DNA from: Pseudevernia furfuracea
Lineage: Eukaryota > Ascomycota > Lecanoromycetes > Lecanorales > Parmeliaceae
Reading direction: 5' to 3'
Assembly: GCA_022315425.1 (NCBI GenBank)
Contig: JAIUPT010000041.1
Span: forward strand, 1,116,001-1,180,000
DNA: 64,000 bases
Shown here: piece after piece, positions 11,585 through 23,700 of the stretch
Layout: each line of letters opens with the position of its first letter
How positions within the stretch are numbered: position 1 is the stretch's first letter
Notes under the pieces: model-generated
The model's input: only the letters and a program-made list of their open reading frames with translations
What the model was told of the DNA's origin: nothing
The model's database searches: none
Position numbers and translations under genes: made by a program

Positions 11585-12874
11585 TTATACAATTTCTATG
11601 GCTTGTCTAATCATCCTCACAATGTCCCTCAGCCCCTTCTGCCGCTCAGCCTGCGTATCACATAGAAACATTGAAGCAACAGGCCATGCATGGATTGCCC
11701 CAGGCTCCTCCCTGACACTGACAGCGCATCCATTCTTACGCCATAAATTAATAAGATCACGCAGCTCTGGGCCGAACACCTCTTCAGATCCGTATAGAAC
11801 ACAGTATCCTCTGGACGGCGATGCTTTTGCCCACCAGGTGCCGTCTTTGCAAACCCCTGGAGATACTAATGGATCATGCAATTTCTCCTCTGACCCCGCG
11901 TACTGACGACCATACACGTGGAGCTGGTTCACATCTAGAAAATCACTGGCGGTGTTCTGGTTCTGCGCGCTGAGGAGGGTTGTCCATGGTGATATCAGAG
12001 TTGCATAGCCTGGTCTCCGATTTTCATAATCCGGTTTTCTGGCGATGTGTAACAGCAGACTCAGAATAAGTGTTGCACCTGCGGAGTCCCCACCGACGCA
12101 AATGCGGGAAGTGTCCCCGACAATCTTGCGAACGTATTCGTAGCCAGCGACGGTCTGCTCGAGCTGAGCTGGATACACGGCATCTGGTACCAATGTGTAC
12201 TCGAGAGAGAATATGGCGGGATTCCGATAGCCAGCCTCCTTGAGCAGACTAATCCAAGCTAGGAGGAACTCGAGGTAAAAGTAGCAGGATCCCATAGAAA
12301 GTCCACCACCGTGACAATGGTAAACAACGATATCGGGCTTTTCGTATGGATCTAGGGTTATCCAGATACCACGAGCATTCTTGAGATCGATTTCGCGCCA
12401 CGTTATGGGCAATTTGAAATAGCCGTGCCTAAGCATGCGAAACCGGAGGAACGGTAGGGCGACTGGCTTGGAGAAGAAGACCCTGCCAATCTTGGCGGGA
12501 AAATGAGCGAAAGCATATCGTACACACCGGATTACAAAATCTTGGAAGGGTGAAGCTTGCTTGACAAAGGGTGATCTGCTCCTTTTTGGAGTAATATATC
12601 TTTCTCCGATGAAGTTGTAGGGCAATTGAATGACTAGCTCTTTGTCAGCAGGTACAGAGCTAAAGAGAAGGAATTCTAGCAAAAGATCCTCACAGAAGAA
12701 TGGTAAAGCTTGAACTATACAGATGAGGACTTCAAAGATGTTGACACGCAAGAGCAGCTGCGGCGCGAGGAAGACGAGGAAAACAATGCAATCGAGATAG
12801 GAGATTTGACCAAGAATCATTGCCTCCAGACTGCCAGTATTACAGATATATGAACAATCATTAGTATACCACAA
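11585..12874 (-). CDS. Alpha/beta hydrolase (HSL/arylacetamide deacetylase-like)
   Basis: One long exon of up to 429 codons. A hydrophobic N-terminal segment (about residues 26-60) suggests a membrane anchor. The oxyanion motif HGGG is at 188-191, the nucleophile elbow GDSAG at 262-266 (Ser264), an acidic residue candidate near YGSEEVFGPE (about 361-370), and the catalytic His in AIHAW at 395. This is the hormone-sensitive-lipase (alpha/beta hydrolase-3) layout. The substrate is unknown; esters or lipids are typical. The second Met (12820) fits family starts better, because the sequence between the two Mets looks like a 5' intron (TACTAAT then ...TGGCAG just before it). The true start could therefore be 12820 (411 residues). 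Confidence 0.88.
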   Translation of the reverse strand: MWYTNDCSYICNTGSLEAMILGQISYLDCIVFLVFLAPQLLLRVNIFEVLICIVQALPFFCEDLLLEFLLFSSVPADKELVIQLPYNFIGERYITPKRSRSPFVKQASPFQDFVIRCVRYAFAHFPAKIGRVFFSKPVALPFLRFRMLRHGYFKLPITWREIDLKNARGIWITLDPYEKPDIVVYHCHGGGLSMGSCYFYLEFLLAWISLLKEAGYRNPAIFSLEYTLVPDAVYPAQLEQTVAGYEYVRKIVGDTSRICVGGDSAGATLILSLLLHIARKPDYENRRPGYATLISPWTTLLSAQNQNTASDFLDVNQLHVYGRQYAGSEEKLHDPLVSPGVCKDGTWWAKASPSRGYCVLYGSEEVFGPELRDLINLWRKNGCAVSVREEPGAIHAWPVASMFLCDTQAERQKGLRDIVRMIRQAIEIV

Positions 12875-13252
12875 AGAAAAGAGTGTAAGACAAGTTGAAA
12901 GAAAGATATAGAGATTGTTGAAAGAAAGTAGGTATTAATTCTCTTGTGGCAACACATGATTGTCTTTAAGCCCAAACCGCACTAGTGTGCCAAGGCTCCC
13001 TCCCCCATTTGCTGCGGACTTCAAAGTTGACCCGGAAGAGAATCAACACCAGTGAGCCACCCTTCCTTGTGTTGTGTCTCGTCCTCTTTCCCACTTTCTT
13101 CCTCTTCTTCTCCCGTCATGTCATCAACCCTATCACCTCCACCATTTGCCCTGCACAAGAGCTCCACCGACTGAGCGGCAATAGCGACAGCGGCACTAAC
13201 CATCCCACAACCTCCTCATCCTCACCTTGCTCTTTAGGAGCTCATCACTATC
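12875..13252. promoter_or_regulatory. Divergent promoter region, hydrolase / RING protein
   Basis: A 380-bp gap between divergently transcribed genes. The half nearest the RING gene is C/T-rich on the plus strand (CTTCCTCTTCTTCTCC), usual for a fungal 5' UTR. No TATA box or factor site is certain. Confidence 0.45.
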
Positions 13253-16200
13253 ATGACCACTCCGGCAGAGATCGCTGCGTGAGTTGGGCTAGGTTCCATA
13301 AACCAATCAGCTAGCTAACCTACATACTAGGTCACTGACCATGGATGAGATACCAGTCAAGCTTCGTTGTGCAGCTTGCAACAAGCTTGCCAACAACGCG
13401 TTCCGGCTGCCGTGCTGTGATCAGTCAATATGCGAAGACTGTAAGTAGCTCATCGAATACCACGAATCCGTCTTGTGAAGCTAACATTGACATCAGGCCA
13501 AGCTTCGCTCCCAGTAGCTTGCCCAGTATGCTTGCATGAGCCTATGGTGCCCGACGATTGTCGGCCAAATAAAGCTCTGCGGACTACAATTAAGGTTTTT
13601 CTTAGGAAGAAGGTCATGGAGCGTGAAACAGCTAGAAAAAAGGAAGCAATGGAGAAAGCGTTGGCTACACCGGCCACTCCTGCCACGCCATTGCCAGAAC
13701 AGACATTGCCAGAACAGACACCGGCTCCACAACCCTCCGAGACTCTGGCACCGCCTCCCAAATCTACAGTTGTAGATAGCAGCGATGACAAGCAAGGCTC
13801 TCGTGATGTGTCCCAGCCCCTCCAAGCCAAGGATGATGCAAGCTCGAAAACTGAGGAGTCAGCCATACCTACCGAGGCCCAGAAAGACATTCCACAGGAA
13901 TCTATTGAGGTAAAGCCACTAATCCACAATAGAGAGCACTCGTCGCTGACATTTCTTAGTCACCTGGTGCTGAGATCCCTAGACGAGCATCTACGCAAAC
14001 GGCTGGTGACGGTAGTGTTGGTCAGGAAAAGACGGATGACAACGAAAAGCAAATGGAGCAGCACCAGCAGTCTATGGGTCAGAATGAACAATGGGCACAG
14101 AACAATGTGCCAGGGATGAATATCGGTGGCTTCGGTTTCGATGGCACCAATGGTTGCTTTCCCAGTATGGGCTTCAATGGGGTGGGAGACTTTAATCAAA
14201 TGATGCAATTTATGCCAAATGGAATGCCCAACCCTATAATGGGCACATTTCCCAACATGATGGGTGAGCGCCCGTGACAGTGACATCAACTTTAGTACAG
14301 ATCGCTGACCACGGAGCAATAGGTATGCCAGGCATGGGCATGGATCCTATGACCATGTCGCAGGGTATGTACGGCGGCTTTGGCGGGCAAGGCATGGGTA
14401 TGAATGGCATGAACATGGGCATGGGCTTCAATAATGCTGGACAAGGAGCGTTCGGAGGAGGATTCAACGGGCAACCCGCAGCATGGAACGCAGGCCAAGA
14501 TAAATTCAATCAAAATACTTATGGTGGTCAGGCAGGAGTGGGCGGTGGTGACTTTGGAGCTAATACTGGATATGGTGGATATAATGTGCCACCACATCAA
14601 GGAAACTTCAACCAGATGCATCAACATCAATATCCCAATAATGATTTCCATCACGGTCACCATGGCCAAGGTTTTCAAAATCGCGGTCGTGGCCGAGGTC
14701 GTGGATACCCAAATGCAGGGCGCGGTCGCGGCGGCTACAGTCAGAATTTTTCTCAAGGTAATCAAAATCAGAGCCAGACTAACTACGAACCTTTCCACCA
14801 GCAAGTTCCACCACAGGTTACGCGGAGAGGTTCTCCAAGTTATGGACCACAACAAGATCAGCCAGCGCAACCGCAACAGGATCAGGCCACTACAGGAAGC
14901 CAGCACGATGCTAGGCCAGAGGAAAGTGCCACCGGGCTTACGGCTGAAGAGCAGCTCAACAAGGAGCTTGATCCTGGCGATGCGGATGAAAAAGCTGAGA
15001 AGCCTTCAGAGCTATCTACCAAGGAGGAGCAAGTAGAACCGCCAGCGGAAGAAGTGGTCGCCAAGACAGAGGCCCCAGAAGAAGCCCAGGCTGAGACAGA
15101 GCCGGAAACGAAAGAAGAGAAGCCCGAGCCTATACCAGCCTTTGTATCTGATGATAGTCCAAAGCCAAAGCTCTCTGCCGTCGATATTAGCGCCTCTATC
15201 CCTCCCACAATGATGCCTCCACCTAGCCCTATGATTCCCACAGGTCCCTCAGCTCTTCATACCGACCAACCACTAGACACGAGTCCACGAGGGCGTGGTG
15301 CTGGCCGTGGCTTCTATGGAAGTCCGGACTACCGTGGTGGATCGCGCGGCCGGGGCTCTGGGCACCCTCTTCATAATGGTTTTCCTCGTGTCACTCCGCC
15401 AATAGTAAAGGCTGTGGTCCCTCCTAGTGCGCCAAAGGGTCTTGGCGTCGAAGGTGCGCCCAAGGGTCCCAAGGCCTTGAGGGAAGGACTATCAAACACC
15501 GGTATCAAAGGATTTTCGATAGTTGGCCGGGCTTCTGTTGCCGCTCAACCCCGACCTAACGGCTCTACAGCAACCAAAAGGTATGCACAAATGCGGCTCC
15601 TGTGACTACATTATGAATACACATTTACTGACTGCCAACCAAGCCCCTCCCGAGAGCGTTCTCGTTCTCCGACCAAGCACCAATCCTCCCACCATCGACA
15701 TCATCGCCACCGGTCCACCAGTCCCTCTAACGACAGCGAGCATGAAAAGCGACGAGAGCGCCACCACCGTCACTCGCGAAAACACGAGGACGAGAACGGC
15801 GATACGAAGGAATCTAAAAGTTCACGTACGAGAGTCGCATCAGCCGATTCATCGACCAAGCGATCCTCCCACCGAAGCCGTCGTGAACATGACAAAGAAA
15901 AGGATACAGAGCGAAGCGGTCACCACTCGCACCGATCACATCATGACAGGAGCAGAGACGATGACAAGGAGTATCGAAGCAACAGAAAGCGATCAAAGTC
16001 CCCAGAGATCACTATCAACGGTGCCAGCAGACGCAACATACCCAGCGCTAACACCGACGACAACGCCAATGGCCATACAAAAAAGCGCGATGACCCATCC
16101 CACTCATCGCGAAAGCGGCGCTCCGATGACGAAGACCACGAGGACCATCACTGTGTACGGAAACGCTCTCGCCGCGACCATGAAGACGTGCCCGAAGATA

Positions 16201-16586
16201 AGGCAAACAGTCACCGCTCTTCCAAAGCCAGCAAGCGTGAAATTAAAGAACCCAGATCCAACCACGACAGACCTCCCAAAGGCCCTGCCCAGGAAAAAGA
16301 AATGGAAAAACCAAAGGCTGTGGATGTGGAAACAGAGAAGCCGAAATCACCACCTAAAGGACCGAAGATAGACCAGCACGCCCGAGAGCGCGAGGCGAGG
16401 AACGCGGAGAGGGTGGCTAGGGAAGAGCAGCGGAAGGCGAGGGCAATGGTGGGGCAGATAGGGGGTGGGAGGGTTAACAACGGGAAAGCTGCGGGCCCGG
16501 GGAGGAGGATGAGCTACAAATATGAGGATGAGGAGACTACGCTTATGAAGGGGGAGAGTGAGAGGGAGGCTTTGCGGTATCGGTGA
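13253..16586 (+). CDS. RING protein with RGG and RS tails (RBBP6/Mpe1-like RING, mRNA-processing type)
   Basis: Exons 13253-13278, 13331-13440, 13497-13909, 13960-14263, 14323-15580, 15644-16586; 1017 residues and all phases join. A C4C4-type RING near the N-terminus uses Cys22, 25, 37/38, 43, 46, 54 and 57, followed by PDDCRPNKALRTTIKVFLRK, as in RBBP6/Mpe1 RINGs. Neither the DWNN ubiquitin-like domain nor the zinc knuckle of Mpe1 is present. The middle is Met/Gly/Asn/Gln-rich, then an RGG block (GRGRGRGYPNAGRGRGG), an acidic Glu/Pro segment, and a second RGG patch. The last exon is Arg/Ser/His/Asp-rich (RS-like) with a basic coiled-coil-like end. Such proteins are thought to be E3 ligases acting on RNA processing; that role is inferred. 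Each of the first three exons falls within the RING or its flank. Confidence 0.85.
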
Positions 16587-16624
16587 TTGGGTGCGGAAGT
16601 GTTGGCGGTAGGGGTATGACGGGG

Positions 16625-16691
16625 TAAGGAAAGGGAAGGGAAGGAAAGGGAAGGGAAGGGAAGGGAAGGGAAGGGAAGGGAAGGGAAGGGG
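16625..16691. repeat. Pentanucleotide repeat (GGGAA)n
   Basis: Nearly perfect AAGGG array starting about 40 bp after the RING gene stop codon, likely in its 3' UTR. On the plus strand it is a run of G-triplets that could form a G-quadruplex. Confidence 0.9.
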
Positions 16692-19345
16692 AACAGGTCG
16701 GTGGAACTCGTTAGCACAGGCGATCTTTGTCAGAGCTACCCACACCATAGGAGCAAGCAAGTTGGTTTTGCTCGAGCTCGGTGTACACATTGGCTCTACA
16801 GAGGAGATTTAGTTGGCGGGGGACTAGCACAGTCGAAGCAGAATTGAGATAGGCATGTCTGTGTGGCTGGAAAACGTGTATCTCTACTCAATTGCTGTCT
16901 GCTGTGCTGCAAGGCAGACATGGAGCGGAAAAAATCAAAACTATCTTATTTCAAAAAAAAAACAAACAAGTGTGAGATTTGCACGTTGATGCATATGCTC
17001 GGTTTTGGAGTTTCGAATGGATACGTGCATACGACCAACAAACAACACGGTCCTCGCATTCAAAAAGCGAAGACCCCATCTATCCAGCTACGACATTTCT
17101 CATCTGAGCTGGGTGGACTGCAGGATACCTGCAATTCAATCTGACGTTAGCACGGAGTAAAGCTTTGGGCCTCTGTGAGAATTGGGGGGGGATGCATCCA
17201 GAGATCGTAGAGGTGAGCCGTGAGCCGGGATTTTGGTAGGGAGATCCATTGGAGGGGTTGTAGGAATCCGAGTCCATGGCTCCGATAGACTTTGGGCCTT
17301 GCTGGATTGAGTGGCCAACAAGGTAGCTACTATTGTACAGACGAAACGTCCGCAAATCCTCGTTTGGAACCGTATCTTATATACTGTGCAAAAAGGGTCT
17401 GATAACGATGTAGTATTTTATCCGCCAGTCAAACCAGTACGTAGTTCAGACGACCGAGGCTCCGAGAGATGTTGGATCTGTTAGGTCTTTGTTAGAGAGG
17501 TTGGATGGGACGGAATGCGGAGCCCGGGTACATGGCTCAAACAGACTTTAGGTCTGTGCTGAATGGAAGAATAGGATGGGAGAAATACTGTAGTGGAGAG
17601 GTTCGAGGATTCCAAAAACGTGGCTGACATATGTTTTGCGTCTCTGCTGGAGGGAAGAACGGATGTTTAAAGGATCCCGAGTAAAAGGTTGAGGCTTATG
17701 GCTTTTAAACCATTGCAACGGCACTGGAAGATTTTGGTCGGAGGAAAGATCGATGACATGATCATGCATGTGCTATGTATGCAGGCTTACAGGGAAAGAT
17801 GTCCCGGGGCGCAACGCTTATGTGATGTGCTGCATGCAGTCTGCACGGGAGATCTTCTGTTCGCAGGGTCCTCGAGGTCTGGGAAAGCGCCTAATTGTCC
17901 CAATCCGCGATGTTCCGGATCCTCGCATTGAAATCCTGCGGAAAGTTGCGTGGGGGCGATCAGCACTTGCAAGCCTATTGGAAGACCCAGATCCTAGTGA
18001 TTGGACCGCATAGATGATTTTGGTCACGACGAGCGTTCGCTTGCCAAGTACATTAGAGTATATGCAGCCAAGAGATTCCAAGTTGCTGGGAGCGAGATCT
18101 AGAAAATCGGCGATGAGAAACCCGATCCCAATATACACGAGAAAGACCTCCAACAGTATGCAAGGTGATGGGGAGAATGACAGACAAAATCGCCCGGCTG
18201 TACGTAGGCTAGAGCCCTCAAGCAAACCTGCTTTGTGCTATGGATCATATACCAAAAGATTAGGAAATTGCGGAATGGGTGGCCCAACGAACAACGTCTA
18301 ATCCGGTCCACAATGAGGTTCCAGAGGACTTGGATCACTGTGAACATTGTACATCATAGATGCGGAAAAGCGGAGAGCAAGATAGGAAAATCCAAGGCCA
18401 AGGACGTGGGAAACTTCTTCGACTTTGGGAGCGACGTGGGGCCCGAGACCAGTAATGCCTTGGTTTTCGAGAGCCCTGGTACTGGCAGGAAACGATCAGG
18501 CGCAGTGAGGGAGCCAAGATGAGTCAAATATTCCCGGAAATGATCACAAGACGTATCCATAGGTAGATGTACCGCATCCTGCACGATTTACGGCGTTGAT
18601 CGTCTTTAATTCTGGTTTCCTGGGTAACTTCTTATCGGTCCTCTGGAGATTGAGAAACCATAATCCGCGAAGAGCGATATTCATGCGACCTCAAAAGTCC
18701 AACACAAACCTAGTTGGGTTCTTAGATTTTCACACGAGCCATGGTCAATATTGTCCTGGAAGCCCGGGATCTGGTTCGTGTGTCCCGGGAGGCAATGAAA
18801 GCAGAACAAAAAAATAGGACGGAAATACGCACAGTGGAGAGGCTTGAAAGTATCAATGATCTATAATCGCAAATATGAGTGACATCAGCAAAATAGATAG
18901 CAAAACACTAGTAGCAATGGTTCTCCAGCAGGCCGTTCTCTCGTACCAGCATATGGTATCTATGTAGCTCCAAAGGTGCCATGGTAGCAAAAGTCCTTTG
19001 GTAAGCCTGCGCAAAGATGGAGATATAGGATTTGAAGGCTTGAAAGCGCAATCCAAGAAAAATCCCTCAGAGGTTCAGGATAGAGCGGGTAGGAAAAACC
19101 ATCTTCGAGCCCTTTGGTTGAATTGTACCTTCCGAAAGAATAGGCTAGTCCGGCAGTTTAATTATTTGCCCAGAACAGAGTAACCAACCATGCAATTCTG
19201 TCCTTTGGTAGACGCTAGCTCTGATTCCAAAAGGGCAAAGGACTATTGGATAGAACGCCCATCGCGCCACGGTCAGATCCGTCACTCGTCGGTTGCGAAG
19301 CGAAGGTTGACGCTAGGACCAGGGATTTCCAGATTCGGTGTGAAA
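16692..19345. other. Gene-poor stretch with degenerate duplicated segments, 2.65 kb
   Basis: No intact gene is recognised. Imperfect copies of a segment occur near 17274 (CATGGCTCCGATAGACTTTG), 17530 (CATGGCTCAAACAGACTTTA) and 17620 (GTGGCTGACATATGTTTTG), each followed by similar CTGCTGGA/CTGAATGGA text. On the minus strand, pieces near 18100-18190 (FLVYIGIGFLIADFLDLAP) and 18870-18930 read as hydrophobic segments. This could be a long-dead membrane-protein gene, but I cannot name it. Confidence 0.4.
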
Positions 19346-20773
19346 TCAAGCCCGTTTCTTCTTTTGCCTGGATTTTGGAGCCTTTGAAGCTCCATCACTT
19401 TCATCGCTGCTGCTTTTATCGCTCCCGCTGCCCCCACGCTTTCGTTGGCCCTTACCTTTCTTGACGCTCACTGTCGCACCTTGTCGTTTGAGCTCCTTGG
19501 TCAGTGCGGTGCTTGCCCGCATTCCGGGGAAATCCTTTGCGCTGAAGACCTCGAAGATGTCGCTGTCTATGCTTCCAGCGATGCTGCCTTGGCCATCCTC
19601 GGATGAATTAGGCATGCTGACTTTCATCAGCGTGAAGCGGAGCCGGTAATGGCCATTCTGCCGGCAGGAGAGATCCGGGAAAACAAAGAAGCAACCAAGG
19701 CGGGCATTGTCATCGCTCGACTGGGGAGCCTCGGGATCATTGCCAACGAAAGGTGAAGCTACTAGGGTACCCATCAGGCGACGGCTCACCCTGTTTGATT
19801 GGTTCGGGTCGGGAACGGCTGTCACATCGGAGGTCGGAGGATATGTCGAGGGCTGAGGAGGAACGGAGAGAAGAGCACAGTGTACTATGTTGAATGGCCA
19901 ACGAAGCTCCGCAATGTCTGCGGAAGATTTGGGATTGAAATCCCTGAGAGACAGCTGGACAATGGGCGGAGGGTCGATGACGCGGCGGTCGCGTTCTCCA
20001 AAACCACACGCACGGGCGGCGATAGGCTGTTGACGCAATGTCAGAATGTAGCGATCAGTCCTAAGACTGTCCTTAGCATTAAAATATATATTCAGGCTTG
20101 CTCTGCTTGGCACTTACATGTCTCCTGGCCTGCTTGAGGCCTCAAAGACTGAAGCAGGTTTAGGAAAGTGCATTGGTCCACTGCCGTGTCCGCTGGACGA
20201 AGTGACAGAGCTGCGATAGGAACTTGTTGGACTGTGGTGCGATGAATGGCCCGCTGGGAAGGTGTTTGTAGAGTAAGCACCTTCATTGAACAATGAAGCC
20301 TCTGGCGGAGGCTCATCAGTTCCATAGCGAACAGGTGACAGGGCCTCGTACACAGTTCCTGGATTAGTGGATTGGTATGAAGCCTTGGAGGGGTAGAGAG
20401 GTGGATGTGGGAAGCTTGACAGGTGCCCTGGGTGCCCTGGTGGTGCCGAAGTCTGCCAGCCTTGTCTAAAGTCCTGGACCGGTGGCTGTGCAAGTGGTGA
20501 CTGCCGTTCATACACTGGGTAATGTCTGGTTGGGAGATCGGAGTACTGAGGCCGTACCTGAGGCGACTGGGGCACAAATGAAGGTTCTAGATGAGATGGA
20601 GGTGGAAGATGACGAGAGGCTGCTTGCATTGTGCGGGGTGGTGGTAGTGTATGAGCAGCGGGATGGGGACGCTGGGTCTCTGCCATCATGGCATGGCCTG
20701 ATGCAAGACGAGTGGGGTAATAAATGTTCCTTTGGTCGGATTGTGCAGAGCTTGTCGGAGGTCTTGAGGACAT
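19346..20773 (-). CDS. velC: Velvet-domain transcription regulator VelC
   Basis: Exons (minus) 20773-20118 and 20060-19346 with a canonical 57-nt intron; 456 residues. Velvet proteins are fungal DNA-binding regulators of development and secondary metabolism with a Rel-like fold. Residues 1-218 form a Pro/Ser/His/Tyr-rich disordered arm. The velvet domain follows (about 220-400): YILTLRQQPIAARACGFGE then RRVIDPPPIVQL, LRWPFNIVHCALL, RRLMGTLVASPFVG, LGCFFVFPDLSCRQNG and FEVFSAKDFPGM. The RQQPxAARACGFGERDRRVIDPPP block and RRLMGTLV distinguish VelC from VelB, VosA and VeA. The tail is Lys/Ser-rich (possible nuclear signal near RQKKKRA). It is divergent from the PDH E1-alpha gene across a 3.4-kb gap. 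No other secondary-metabolism gene is next to it. Confidence 0.92.
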
Positions 20774-23700
20774 GAGGACATGAGCAGAAGGGCTAAGGTG
20801 GTCTTGTTGGACGGATTCTTCTGTGATAATGCAGGGGACTTCCTTGCTTGATTTGGAGGCAGGCTACCCGGATACTAGCAGGATGGAGGAGTGTGGTGTG
20901 GAGGAAGGGAGAAAGAAGGGAGAAAGAAGGGTGGCAAAAAAGGCAAAGAAGGCAAAGAAGGGAGGGATATTCAATATTGGTGAGAAGGAAGGGTCAGAGG
21001 AAGAATCAAGATTTATACTCAAACCCATGACTTGGTGAGAGCAGGGGCAACGATATTTAAAGGCAAGGCGTCAGATGGGTAAGATAGCAAGATTAATAAG
21101 TAGTGTATCGTGTATGTTGTATACTGAAGGGGAAAGGTGGGATGGGATGTAAGAAAAGGTTCATAAGGTAAGGTCAGAAAGGAGGATCTTTTGGAGATCA
21201 ATCCGGCTCCGGTACTTGACGAGCGATGAGCGTCGCCAAGAGGTGTCGAAAAACGGACCGCTGCCATATTTCCACCCGGCTTGCAACGGTTCATCACATT
21301 CACCCCAGACCAAGCTTCAAAATACATTATACCGTATAAAGTACTGTATACTGTACACTGTGTACTGTACATGATTACTCTATAATCCCTGCATCCTGCC
21401 TCCTACTTAGTCCTGCCTCAACTGCAGTCTGCGAGCCGCTGTTCAACGCCATCGATAGTCGGTAGTCGGTAGTCTATAATTCAAAACCAACTTCTTCTCC
21501 CCCCCCCCCCCCCCCATCAAAGTATTAGTATTATTACTTTCTTCTTCTTCTTCCTATTATTAATTCTCCTCAAAACTCCTCATCCTCGTTGGAAAACAAG
21601 CGCCCTGCACCCTCCACAGCCCGTTAGTGCATTCCACACGCCAATTCATCACTGCAGTAATTCTCATCTGCAAACACTCTTCGCTCTATCGCGGGCCTAG
21701 ACGTGTGAGACTCTGTCATCTTTGGACCCATGAAACCGTTTTCACCCCCCTGCGACAATCTTGATGGTACCTTGGCCCTCATCCTGTGTTGATGCCTGAC
21801 GACTACCCACCGCTCTCGTCTGGTTATCAAAGCAAGGCTACTTCCCGCTTGAACCTGTGCCTGTTTCTAGTCTCCTTCGTCGATCTTAGTTCCCTTGGGC
21901 ATTTAGCGGTTGATCTATACTAAACACAGACGCATCATCTGTCCTCCCATCGAATATCCTATCTAGACGTCTGAAAAGGTCCTAGGCCCTTCAAGCCTAC
22001 CAATACTGCCGTCTCCCTCTCGATTCATTCTTGTATTCTTGTGTGCCTCGTTACCGGTTGGCTGGGACAACCCGCAGCAAGCCACATGAATAAGGGGGCT
22101 TGTTGCGGGGCTTTTTGCGGAACTTTTTATTACTTGCAAGCGAGTCGGTGCTGCTTCAGAGTCAGAGCTTTCTCTTGGTCTGGAAGTCTGGAAGGAAGAT
22201 AGTCGTTTGCTGACCCCGCCAAACTCGGAACCCAGCTAACGCACCCTTATGCAGCCCCCAATCTTTGGCGCCGGGCATCAGAGCGGTCAAACATTCAAAT
22301 CTATTTCATTTTACAGGTGGGATTCCAACAGCCACCGCATCATTTAAGACTCATTTAAGACCCGGTCTTGGGGTCTCTGGGACATTTTGGCTTTTTTCAC
22401 TGTGGCTTCATGCAGCATAAAGTAACTCTCAACTCGGTTCTTCGTCACGCTCGCCGCGCCACTTGGATTCTGGCCTATCACTGTGGCTACCTGGTGATAA
22501 AAAAAACAAATATCAATGAGGCTACGTCACGCAGGCCAAAGCACGTCAGTCCAAGCCCACACGCAGATCACCAATGGTCCCTGCAGTCCATTGGTTTCCG
22601 AATCCCCGGGTCACGCTTGGTTGCAGCTGTCAGATGCCCCTTGGTAACCTTTTCCTGGTCAAAACACTCTTGATCTCCAGCTAGAGTAATGGCGCGAGCA
22701 TCTTAGCGCCCCATAAGGAAATCGGGGAATTCTACAGTACCGTACCTGCACGCATAATTCACCTGTGGCGCATGGCCGCGAGTACACTTTAATATCCGAT
22801 GCCTGTACTTCCTTCACTGAATCATCCCTCGCTTCGCTTATTCCCACAACCAAAGCTATCCCACTTTGTCGTCGGAACAGATTAGGAAGCTTTCTAATGT
22901 CTGTGGCTGCAGCAATCTGGATCCACAACCGATGTGTTCTGGTATGTTTGCCTTCATGCTTGTGGAAAGCCCCCTTTCTTGGCTGCCAGCCGAGGCGATC
23001 ATGTTATTGTCTAGATGCGAAAGATGGTTCCGCCTGCACGCCTGGACGGCCGCTCACCTAGACCAACAATTGGTTGCACAATTTCAAGGTCCACAATTAG
23101 TCAACCAGAGATTGCAATAATCTGCCAAATTCGAAGCCATCAGGAACACATTTCCCCTTAGCGTTCCTCGCACACATGTTAATCTACCAAAAAGCCTACC
23201 CAAAGCTCGCATGAGTCGCATGAGATAATATTGGAAACGGAATCGGCTCCCAAACCCTTTCACTAGGCTTACGATGATGTAGATTGCTGAGCGCCAGAGG
23301 CTATGGCAGGCGTTGTTGTGATATTAGACTGCCCAAGATTTCGTCGAGCCAAGAACCTCCTCGGGACAGTACCCCACCCCCCGACCCGAAATATTGGGTC
23401 ACCACCATAACTAACCTGACGCGAGATAGCAAACCGCATGCACGAGCACATGGAGCCATGAGTCGGAGCCAGAAGACCTCTTCCGGTCGCTCTCCAAGAT
23501 CGATGCGCAGCTCTAATCAGAGGTTCCAAATGATACAGCGCAAGAAGGCCGGCCACACTTCGCTCCGGCATCTTTGGCCCATGGCGTCCCAATCCTGCAG
23601 GAAAAAGACCGCAGCAATGATGTTTTTAAAAGCTATAGCAGAACACTGACAAATCACAGCTTGCGCGTGAGGTTGACGCACTGAAGGTGGCAGGTGGAAA

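Noticed and set aside
14292..14906. 204-codon minus-strand and 200-codon plus-strand frames inside the RING gene
   Set aside because: Repetitive Gly/Met/Asn codons leave other frames open; the sense frame with RGG motifs and correct splice phases is the real one.
15523..16371. 282-codon plus-strand frame
   Set aside because: Wrong frame over the RS exon. The true frame begins at 15644 after a canonical intron and reads Ser-Pro-Ser-Arg-Glu-Arg.
16625..16691. Telomere-like array
   Set aside because: The unit is GGGAA, not the fungal TTAGGG, and it is internal next to a gene 3' end.
19346..20773. VelB or VosA instead of VelC
   Set aside because: VelB lacks the RQQPxAARACGFGERDRRVIDPPP text and has a long insert in the domain; VosA has a different motif order. 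The block here matches VelC.
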